Assembly: GCF_004341085.1 (NCBI RefSeq)
Contig: NZ_SLXW01000002.1
Location: 682,001-746,000, forward strand
Length of the DNA: 64,000 nt
DNA from: Sphingomonas sp. PP-CE-1G-424
GTDB taxonomy: Bacteria > Pseudomonadota > Alphaproteobacteria > Sphingomonadales > Sphingomonadaceae
Direction: 5' to 3'
The translations under genes and the position numbers were made by a program. The notes below the pieces were generated by a model. That model was not told where the DNA came from, searched no databases, and saw nothing but the letters and a program-made list of their open reading frames with translations. Of the stretch, positions 1 to 8,100 are shown in pieces (positions within the stretch are counted from its first letter, which is position 1; each line of letters starts with the position of its first letter).

Positions 1-29
1 GCTGCGCAGGAATGAAGGCTGGTCGAAGT

Positions 30-701
30 TCATGCCGGTTGCAGGTCGAGCTGATCGGCGTCGGAGATTATGAGGCGCTCGATCAGTTGGTAGCGCCTGA
101 TGCCGGCGCCCTTGATCATCCCGATCGCTTCGAGTTTGTTGAGCGCGTTCGTCAGTTTCGCTGGGCTGAAACCGGCATTGCCGTAGGTCGCTTCGACGTC
201 GACGATCCGCGCAACGAGCGCATCGACCTCGACCAGCCGAAAGTTATGTTCGAGCTTCGCTTCGCGCCATGCCAAGTCGAGCGTGACGGCTTCGTCGAGC
301 CCAAAAGACGTAACCAGCGGTTTCGCCCGGCCGGTCAGTGCGAGCATGATGGCCACCAGTGCACCCGCGCCAGCCCAGCTAGGCAACGCTCCGGCGGCGA
401 CGAGCCCGGCGAGCGTCCCGCCACTCGTAAGGACCGCGCCGCTAAGGCCAAGCGCGCCCAATCTGTCGCGCGTGAAATTGCCTAGCTTGACGCTGTAGAA
501 GCGTTGCTCGTTAAAGCGCAGGATACCGAAACCGCGCCGGTGGGCATCGCACATTCCGATATGATCTGACATCTGCTTGCGAGCGATGCTGACGCAGAGG
601 GCCAGACCTTGGCTAATCGTATCAAGCTGCTCCTCGCGGAGCGAATTAGTCTCCAAGCCCGCCATGTCGGCGAGCATCAGCGCCAGTTCGTGGTGAGTCA
701 C
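30..701 (-). CDS. hypothetical membrane-anchored protein
   Basis: A 223-residue protein I do not recognise. The N-terminal 90 residues are soluble and include a Cys/His-containing stretch. Residues about 83 to 125 are Gly/Ala/Leu-rich and hydrophobic enough for one or two membrane segments, and are followed by a charged C-terminal half. The C-terminal part reads like a small winged-helix (a stretch around LTNALNKLEAIGMI), but that is only an impression. The next gene starts on the opposite strand about 260 bases away. Codon use is less GC-biased than in the core genes to the right. Function unknown. Confidence 0.6.
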   Translation of the reverse strand: MTHHELALMLADMAGLETNSLREEQLDTISQGLALCVSIARKQMSDHIGMCDAHRRGFGILRFNEQRFYSVKLGNFTRDRLGALGLSGAVLTSGGTLAGLVAAGALPSWAGAGALVAIMLALTGRAKPLVTSFGLDEAVTLDLAWREAKLEHNFRLVEVDALVARIVDVEATYGNAGFSPAKLTNALNKLEAIGMIKGAGIRRYQLIERLIISDADQLDLQPA

Positions 702-961
702 GCGGTTCCCCTTCTTGCCAATCTAACGCGCAACACCGACCAAGGGAACGTCGGCCTGTCTCGAGCGAGGACTTCGCTGGCCACGAAGATTAAAAACGAA
801 CAGATGGTAGAACGGCCGTTCGCCACCGTCCCCGGGAACGACCGCTTCGTCCCACTTGACGACCGTCCGCTTGTCGACCTGCTTGCCTGGTCGACGCTTG
901 CGGCGTCGATTAATATAGGACGCGGCTTGCCCGGTTCGTTGAACCCTGGCTAACTACGACG

Positions 962-1963
962 ATGAGCGTTTTCGACCACTTAGAGGAAAGGCTGCGTGAA
1001 AATCGCAGCGGCGTTCAGAAGAAGCTGACCGATCGCGTAAAGACGCTGGAGCGCGGGCGACCTTGGTTGATCGGCATCGGCGTGATTGCTGCCGGCGTCG
1101 CCGCCCTGTCGAGGCTTTTTCCGGGCTCGGCCGGGACGGTTATGGCGATCGTGGGAGCAATGGTCGCTGGATTGAGCGGATTGGCGGTGGCTGCATTCGA
1201 CTTCAAGAAGCTGGAGCTTTCCGCCGATCTGACCAAGGTTGAAGGCCTCGCGGAGGCGGCCATCGCCGAGGGGCGGGATTCAATGGCGAGGCTGGCGGCT
1301 TGCGAGTTGAATCAGCGGCAACTCGATAAGCGTCGCGTGCACCGGCTAACTGCCGTCGCCGACATGCGCGAGATGACCGAGCAGTGTCTGGCGAGCGGGT
1401 TGGGAGCAAGCACGTCGGCCGAGGCGGTCCTCAAGGTTGCGGCTCGCAACATCGACGGCGCGATTGGCTTCGATTCTGCCGAGTACTGGACGTTGTCTGT
1501 GTTCGAAGTTCAGGACGACGAACTGGTCCGGATAGCGGCGGCATGGGCCGACCGGGCGGGAGAACAAACGGCCGGTCGGTCCTGGACGAGGGGTGAGGGT
1601 TACTCCGGAGTCGCATGGCGTGACGGTGCCGAGGTGATCGAGGAAGACACCTCCGATCCTCGTGCAACGCGGCGGTATCCGGTCGCGGGCGAGAGATTGC
1701 GGGAATACGACGCCGAACGGTATCGTTCCGTGGCAGCAGTCCCGATCTTCGCGGGTCCCGATCAGCGGATCTGGGGCGTGGCCACGGCTACTAGCGACAG
1801 GCTTGGTCGATTCAAGGATGAGCCTCCGCAGGGCGAAGTCCAGGCAGTCGACATGATCCGGGACGTGGCTGGGATTATGGCGCTTCTGGCGGTCGCGGAT
1901 GCGCAGAGGGGGTCCGAGGGCGTTTCAGTCGACTTTTCTGAAAGCGAGAGAAATTCGGTTTGA
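962..1963 (+). CDS. membrane-anchored GAF-domain protein
   Basis: A 333-residue protein. A short charged N-terminus precedes two hydrophobic segments at about residues 35-52 and 57-78, suggesting a membrane hairpin. A linker with helical, coiled-coil-like character follows (about 80-140), then a C-terminal domain (about 145-310) that reads as a GAF domain. Its features are the AVLKVAARNIDGAIGF start, a central GEGYSGVAWR stretch, an RSVAAVPIF strand and a GVATATSD strand. GAF domains bind small ligands or act as sensory and dimerisation modules; no output domain is present, so it may pass signals to a partner. A 54-residue ORF follows. GAF assignment is moderately sure, ligand unknown. Confidence 0.65.
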   Translation: MSVFDHLEERLRENRSGVQKKLTDRVKTLERGRPWLIGIGVIAAGVAALSRLFPGSAGTVMAIVGAMVAGLSGLAVAAFDFKKLELSADLTKVEGLAEAAIAEGRDSMARLAACELNQRQLDKRRVHRLTAVADMREMTEQCLASGLGASTSAEAVLKVAARNIDGAIGFDSAEYWTLSVFEVQDDELVRIAAAWADRAGEQTAGRSWTRGEGYSGVAWRDGAEVIEEDTSDPRATRRYPVAGERLREYDAERYRSVAAVPIFAGPDQRIWGVATATSDRLGRFKDEPPQGEVQAVDMIRDVAGIMALLAVADAQRGSEGVSVDFSESERNSV

Positions 1964-1991
1964 AGGTGCTTTTCGTGCAGCAACGCGTTAT

Positions 1992-2156
1992 ATGATGATC
2001 ATGACCAAGCAAGCTCGCCTCGCATTGATTGATCGAGAGAAGAGTTCGTTAATGGCGAACATCGCTCGTGCCCGCCGTGATGGTCGTATCGACGATGCCG
2101 CCCTGCGGAAGCTGGAGACGCTTTCGAATGAGCGAGTCGAGTTGGCTAGGGCTTAA
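1992..2156 (+). CDS. small helical hypothetical protein
   Basis: A 54-residue ORF rich in Arg, Ala, Glu and Leu, with heptad-like spacing that suggests a helical hairpin. It follows the GAF-domain gene by 28 bases on the same strand. The start is uncertain because ATG codons lie at 1992, 1995 and 2001, and the upstream sequence has no strong Shine-Dalgarno. An in-frame extension further upstream would overlap the GAF gene and is unlikely. Function unknown; the pairing with the GAF gene is inferred from spacing only. Confidence 0.45.
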   Translation: MMIMTKQARLALIDREKSSLMANIARARRDGRIDDAALRKLETLSNERVELARA

Positions 2157-2756
2157 CTGGCTGTCGTACCGTGTGTCGGGTGCAGGTTCCCACGTGTCTT
2201 TTACCGTATCGAGACGGGGCGCGCGCATATAGCAGCGATCCGAAGCGGCATTGAAGCGGTCATTCGTGACTAGTCCCGAGCAATTAATCAGGCAAAGCCT
2301 GTTTAGCCCGCTCGGGCTGTGCTGTGCCATCGTGCCGGTGGGAGGGTTGCCGACAAGTATGCCGGTTCTAATAAATTTCCCTGTCACTCTTGGACTTTGA
2401 ACAGGCAAAACGTACACACCCGTCAAGCTGAAACGATGCCGCTCTGTTTGTGGAGAAGGCGGAACGTCGGCATTTCACCCGGGGCGGATATTCACTTACC
2501 TGGCGTAGCGATGCATGACACTTCATTTGCAAGATGAACGAACGGCAGAATCTGGGAAGCGAGCAGAGGGCTTTGAACAACGAGTTGTGGGTCGATCGCG
2601 GCGCTGACGCTCGATGACCTCAAGGTCTTCATGGCCCGCACTTGTTTGCCCAAGACCGCGTGGGTTCGCGGTGCCGGCGAGGTCATCCGGCGATCCGTAG
2701 AGCTGGCCGTGCCGCTCATTTGGCCTATAGGTGTCGTACCACTTCCTGCGGGGGCA
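2157..2756. other. non-coding or decayed stretch
   Basis: About 600 bases with no convincing gene on either strand. The stretch around 2527-2600 is a degenerate copy of the dispersed repeat also seen near 11.6, 15.3 and 19.0 kb. It sits directly before the GHKL ATPase relic and looks like decayed DNA. Confidence 0.5.
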
Positions 2757-2978
2757 GCCAAATTGCCGGCACTTACGCCCAATATCGAAAATCGCGTTCG
2801 CAAGCTTCCGAAGCCGTCGAACGCAACCCAGAGCCTGCAGCCATTGTTCGAGGCCGTGAGCAATGCGATGTTCGCCATCGAAGATGCCTATGGCGACTAT
2901 GTCTCGAAAGGCCGGATCGATATTACCGTCTCGAAGCTGTCGGACGCGGACGGGATCCAGATCATGATCGCGGACGAT
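2757..2978 (+). pseudogene. N-terminal fragment of a GHKL-type ATPase
   Basis: About 72 residues read like the start of an Hsp90/MORC/histidine-kinase-type (GHKL) ATPase. There is a basic lead (NRVRKLPKP), then a helix carrying the N-box pattern E-x3-N (FEAVSNA), then a strand that should lead into the DxGxG box. At that point the sequence reads IADDVLRLDA instead of the expected acidic-Asn-Gly-x-Gly, and the reading frame continues only into low-meaning sequence. No G boxes or C-terminal domain follow. I read this as the surviving 5' fragment of a larger gene, plausibly another component of the defence-like region. The upstream in-frame ATG at 2631 does not look like a native start. Confidence 0.5.
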
Positions 2979-2989
2979 GTCCTTCGGCT

Positions 2990-3290
2990 CGATGCGCGAG
3001 ATGCAGCGCGGCCGCGTGGGACGAAATGTAGGTGTTCACCTCCTGCTGATACCGGGCGTCAAGGTCCAGCGCCTCCATCTGCCCGCTGAGCCGATCCGCA
3101 TATCCCGCCGGCAAGGCCTAGCGGAGGGCCGCGCGCCGCTGGGCGTGCAAGTCCTCCAACCCGCCGAGGTCGACGGCGAAGTCTGAGGGGGCATTGCCGA
3201 TGAAGTGGATTCTCGCCCCGGCATCCTGATGGTGACGGGCAAGTCGTGGGGGGCGCACGAAGCCACTCGTTCCGAAACATACTTGCCTAA
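2990..3290 (-). pseudogene. decayed minus-strand gene fragment with an in-frame stop
   Basis: Reading the minus strand leftward from about 3290, one frame gives a protein-like sequence (around HFIGNAPSDFAVDLGG). It meets a TAG at 3118-3120 and continues in the same frame with protein-like sequence (around GYADRLSGQMEALD, then ARYQQEVNTYISS) until it abuts the GHKL relic. The composition on both sides of the stop is consistent with one ancestral coding frame. I do not recognise the family. It lies immediately downstream of the Shedu-like gene on the same strand, so it may once have belonged to that operon. Confidence 0.4.
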
Positions 3291-3469
3291 GCGGCCGCGT
3301 TTGATGTCAGGGCAGCGCCCTGATATCGGCCATCGAGACTGAAGTGGCGACATCCTGAAAGCGGTGGTTCGTTCATCCAGCGGCGAGCCTTCCAGAACCG
3401 ATTCTAAGAAGCGCGCGCTCGGTGTCGTTGAAATCGCCGGCTGCGCCGCACGTATCGGCAGGTTGCCAC

Positions 3470-4906
3470 TCATGACCGGTTCCAGGGCGCGGAGCCGGGC
3501 GTCGGGCGCTCGACCTTCGCGCCGAGCGCCGCGCGAATCTCGCGCAACCGCCCGAGCAGCTCGTCGAATGTAATCACCGTAACCCCGGTCATCGTGCCAC
3601 GGATCAGTTCGAGCGATCGCCGCTGCGGTCCGCTGTCCGGTGTCCGGCCAGCGACGATGATGCAGCGGATGCCGTTATCCTGGATGTCGCCGCGACCCGG
3701 CTCATCTTTTAGCATCGGCAGGTCGCGTTGCAGCTTCACGCGCTGGTCGAGAACCTGCGCGATCGTGCCGGACAGCCCGGATGATGCCGCGAACACCTCC
3801 GGGCGATAGGGCTTCGCCCCGAGCAGCTCCGTTGACGGGCGCTTGATCTCTACGATCGCCAGGTTGCCGGTCGAGGCCGACGCGACGAGGAAATCGACGA
3901 CCGATCCGCCGCGACCGTTCAGGCGCTTGCCGCCGACATAGGCCTGTTCCGCGACCACGATCGCCGGCACCGCGAAGGCCAGGCTGAGGATGAACGGGTT
4001 CTGCGTCAGGAAGCTCTGCCATTTCGCTTCGGGCAGGGATTTGTCGAGCAATTCCGCAAATCGCGCGATCAGCTGTTCGAGCGTGACCTCCTCGATGTCG
4101 GTCTTGAGCGACAGGAGCGCCTCGGGCTCGGACGCGGCCAGTGCCTCGAGGTTTGACCGCACGAGCCCAACGCTCGCTCGGCGGTCGCGCTTCGACAGGG
4201 TCACAGTGTCGCGGCCGCCGCTCGTGGCATCGGAGATCGCGTCGGGGCGCAGCGTCTTCCTCTGCCGGGGGAACAGGACCGGGTCGGCAGCGTGAAGAAG
4301 CTCGTGATAGGCATGGAGTTGCTTGTCGCGCCGCGCGTCGCGCTGATAGCGGTTGGTGATCCGGTTGATCTCCTTGCGCATGTCATGGAAACGGCGGAGG
4401 CCCAGCACGAATATCGACCCGTCCAATGTCGCCTCGGTCGTCTGATGCCCGCCATGCACGATGAGCAGTTCGATATGGCCCTGCGCTCCAAGCGCCTCGC
4501 AGATCGAACGATATTCCCAGAGCAGTCCGAGTCCCAACCGGAAGTCCTTGGCGAAGCCGTCGGGCAGTATTTCGAGCAGCGCTTCCACCTCCTCCGTAGT
4601 CGTCGGGATCGGGTAAGGGGCGTTGACACGCCGGTTCAGCGCGAACGTCGTGAGCGTGCCATAGCGGGGCTTCAGATAGTCCGGGCGGTCGGGCCTGACG
4701 TTGAGCGGGTAGATCCGCAACACGTCCGGCGACACGGTGAGAATCCGCTCGCACGGATAGTCGCCGGTCCGCTCCGCGGGGGGCGTGTCTGTAAAGATCA
4801 CATCGACGCTGAAGCCCTCATGCTCTTCATTGGGCTCGATGATCAGGAAGGGGCCACCGTCCGCGCGCTCGCGCTGGTTGAAGACCGAAGGGCGGACCGA
4901 CGGCAT
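3470..4906 (-). CDS. Shedu-family (DUF4263) nuclease, putative anti-phage protein
   Basis: A 478-residue protein. The C-terminal third carries the Shedu/DUF4263 signature: WQSFLTQNPFIL at residues 296-307, then a PD-(D/E)xK nuclease core with Asp338 (SVVDFL) and the E353-x-K355 pair (IVEIKRP). A conserved region up to about residue 465 follows. Shedu proteins (SduA) are single-gene anti-phage nucleases that carry variable N-terminal domains, thought to control the nuclease. Here residues 1-230 are a domain I do not recognise. The start is supported by GGAGG about nine bases upstream. It is the last gene of a three-gene minus-strand operon, 38 bases after a 44-residue ORF. Nuclease family is likely; a defence role is inferred. 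Confidence 0.8.
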   Translation of the reverse strand: MPSVRPSVFNQRERADGGPFLIIEPNEEHEGFSVDVIFTDTPPAERTGDYPCERILTVSPDVLRIYPLNVRPDRPDYLKPRYGTLTTFALNRRVNAPYPIPTTTEEVEALLEILPDGFAKDFRLGLGLLWEYRSICEALGAQGHIELLIVHGGHQTTEATLDGSIFVLGLRRFHDMRKEINRITNRYQRDARRDKQLHAYHELLHAADPVLFPRQRKTLRPDAISDATSGGRDTVTLSKRDRRASVGLVRSNLEALAASEPEALLSLKTDIEEVTLEQLIARFAELLDKSLPEAKWQSFLTQNPFILSLAFAVPAIVVAEQAYVGGKRLNGRGGSVVDFLVASASTGNLAIVEIKRPSTELLGAKPYRPEVFAASSGLSGTIAQVLDQRVKLQRDLPMLKDEPGRGDIQDNGIRCIIVAGRTPDSGPQRRSLELIRGTMTGVTVITFDELLGRLREIRAALGAKVERPTPGSAPWNRS

Positions 4907-4944
4907 CCTATCGGACCTCCTGTCCGGGCTGGCTGCCTCGACCG

Positions 4945-5079
4945 TTACGCACCGCGTGCGATCCCATAGACCGCGGCACGCCGATCGAACGCCTCGCGCG
5001 ATCCCTCAAGGATGTTGCAGGCGGCCTCGCATCTCGGAGGATGGTCGATCGAACCAGGGGGGCGGCTTTCGCCATTCAT
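4945..5079 (-). CDS. 44-residue protein between two nuclease genes
   Basis: A short ORF starting at 5079 (ATG) and ending in TAA at 4945, with a good Shine-Dalgarno (GGAG, about four bases before the start). It begins 42 bases after the stop of the giant nuclease/PIN gene and ends 38 bases before the Shedu-like gene, all on the minus strand. The product starts MNGESRPPG and has a central CEAACNILEGSREAFDRR stretch with two cysteines, then ends ARGA. No domain is recognised. Position and ribosome-binding site make it a credible small component of the operon, for example a regulator or antitoxin-like partner, but that role is a guess. Confidence 0.5.
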   Translation of the reverse strand: MNGESRPPGSIDHPPRCEAACNILEGSREAFDRRAAVYGIARGA

Positions 5080-5121
5080 TGTCTCCAGGGTCTTTGCGCC
5101 CTGCCGGGCGCGGATGATATT

Positions 5122-8100
5122 TTATGCGTCCAGGGTCAGACCACCGTTTCCCAACCGCTTGAACAGCTGCCCTGCCTCACCCCGCGCAATTTTCCTGGCG
5201 GCCAGCGTAAGGCTGACTGGCGAGTGCATATTGGTGGTCGCCATAAGTTGCGGCGGCAAGGTCACTCGATTGATGCTGCCAGCGAGCAGGTCCTGCGCCG
5301 CAGCGGCGACCATACCGTAAACCTCTTCCACGTCGTCGGGGCGCCCCGCCGCGTGGCAGGCAGCGACATACTCGCGGTGAAACGCTGCAAGGGCGGTATC
5401 GTTCGGGGCGTGTCGGCTGCTGTTGACCAGCAGGCGGGCGAGAAGGTTCCCGACGCTGGCACGATCAATCTCGGGACCGGTCATCACGCGCGCAAAGCTC
5501 TTCAGGCGATCGTTGATGGCCCAGCCGGACTCAAGAAGCTCGGCGAGCACCTCCACGTTTCCGATCTGGGTGAAGCGATGATGCCGTTCCAGCAACGCGG
5601 CCAAGACCTGCCGGTATTCCGGATGGGAGATCCCGCCCGGACGATGTCCGGCCTGCACGAACGCCTGCGTCCAGGTGCCTGCCGCGCCCGCCTCCTGCGC
5701 GATGGCCCGGATGCCGAGATCGTCGGTGAGAAACGCGCGCTTGGGCTGGAGTGAGGCGAGCAAAGTGTCGTGATAGGCCGGGTCCATGCCCTTGAGCATG
5801 TCGAGTATCTCTTCGGTCAGGGCATGGTCGGATTCCGCCGGCACAAGCATCAGCGACCCGGCAAAGTGCAGGGCTGCGGTGGCATCTGCGATCTGCTGCT
5901 CGATCGCCTCCTCGGATAGTTCGATGAGGTGATAGCGCTCGCCGTCCCAGCCGAACGTACCCAGCCTTTTGCCACGCTGCGCCTCACGCTCCTCGACGAG
6001 TTCACGCAGCACGTCGATCGTCGCCTGCACCACCGCGAGGCGATCGGGCGATTTGGCCAGGATTGCCGTGACCCCCATGCGCGTCCAGCCATAGAGCGTC
6101 AGGGGATCGACCACCGTTATGCCTGCGATCGACGCAGTGCGCCCCACATCGAACTCGCCGGGAACCCCGAGCGCGCATTTGAGGCCGAGCGTCGGGTTCT
6201 CCGAAAACGCATCCCAGATATCGAACACCGTGGCGCCGCCAAATTTCGCCGCCATCGGCAACGGCAGGATATTCTCCCGATAGAGGGTCTCGATTTCTTG
6301 GCCCTGTGCCGCCCGGTCCCTGGCGAGCGCGAACATCTGTTCGAATTTCTCGTCGCCCTTGCTCTCGTCGATCTCGAACGATCCGAACGCAGGATGCCCG
6401 GGAAACAGCCCGGGGAAGTCGCGAAGCGTGCGGTGGTGCGCGAACAGATATCGGCTCTGTAGCTCTATCACCTTATGCGACTGGGGGCCGACGCCGACTT
6501 TGGCGATCTCGATCGTGTCGTCTAGCTTGAGCCCGATGAGCCGCTTGGCAAAGGGATCCGAAGGCGCGACTTCGCCCCGCTCGACAACCGGGTCCGGAGC
6601 CGTCTCGATAACCCGATAGATCACCTCGCCGGTCGCCTCGTTGCGGAGCGTGACACCTGCGCCGGGCCCGATCTCGGCAGGTGCCGCCAGCGCAGCCTGA
6701 TTCGGCCGGCCGTTGATGATCAGTCCGAGCGCATACCCCAGATGGATCTGCGGATGCTTGTAGCCCGCACGCAGCGCCCGGTAGCCGATGGCGAGCGCCT
6801 TGGGGTCATCGCCGAGATACCGGTCGATGACCCTGGCGAAGCTCAACAGTTCACGCGGCTCGCCCGCGATGCCCTCGGGCACCGCCTTGAGCCAGGTCTG
6901 GAAGGCGTCGTGGCGCCCCGAACGGGCCAGCAGCTGCATCCAGCCGAGGCGATTCGTGAGATTGTCGTCACGCTTCAGGGCGCGATCGAGAAGGTCGATC
7001 GCCGGCTTGAGGAGCCCGACGCGCTCGTAAATGTTCACACCAGCAGAGACGTAGCTCGGTGCCGACCGCAGCGCGGGCGAAAGCGATTCGAAGAGCCGAC
7101 GCGCGTCCGCGCGCCGGTCCGCGTGGAGGAGTGCGTTGAGCCGCCGGCGTAGCGCCTGACTGTCGGACGTGTCGTGGAGCGGTTCGAACAGGTCCGCCGC
7201 CAGCGAGAAATGACCGGCCTCGTACAATGTCTCCGCCGCGTGGATGCGCTCGCGAAGGGACAGGTCGGCAACGGAGAGCGCGCGGATCTCATCGACTATC
7301 CGGAGCCGCAGGGGATCCTCTTCGCCCAGATCGTCGAACAAAACCGATCGCAACACGATCGCGTTGGGACTGGCCTCGATTGCTGCTTCAAAGGCCATGC
7401 TTTGGTCGGCACCGGCGAGGATCGCCGCTCTCACGCGCAGCGCCTCGATCAGCTGGTCGCGTTCCGAAATCAGCGGCTCTGTGACGGCCTTTGCCGCCAG
7501 CCGTTCGCAAAACGCCGCAGCGGACACCGCGTCCTTCAGGATCAGGGCCGCCTGCGTCCGCATGAGCAAGGCATCGAACGACATCTCCGCCTCGGAGACC
7601 TGGTCGAGTGCGTCCGCGGCGCTCTTCCAATCCCCGTTCGACGCGAAGCGCTGCGCCGCCCGGAACACGAGGGGATCATAGGTCGGGTTAGTGGCGAGCG
7701 CCTGCTCAAGAACGACCATCGCCTCCTCGTCTCGGCCCAACAGGGAGAGCAGACTGACGAGGTTCGCGGCGACGTGCCGGCCCTGGAAGCTGGCATCCCG
7801 CTGCGCGAGGATCTCCCACGCCTTGCCATTCAGCTCTGTCGCCTTCTCGACATCTGCCCGAATATCGACTGGTATGACGTGCGTGAGCGCGCGCCCATCC
7901 ATCGCGACGAGGGGTTGCGAGAGAGCCTCCGCGACCGCGGACAAGGCCCGCCAGTCTTCCGGTGCAAGCGCCAGCGCCTCTTCCGCGAACCGGCGGTGAG
8001 ACACTTTATCACCGTGCTCGTGCGCCCTGATCGCAAGATGCAGTTTGATCTCGAGATCGTCGAGCAGATCCGGCTGAAGAAGCGCGGTCAGCGCGTCAAG

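Noticed and set aside
3036..3473. Minus-strand open frame of 145 codons over the relic region
   Set aside because: Arg/Ser/Pro-rich with no domain; a different frame on the same strand has the more protein-like sequence broken by a TAG.
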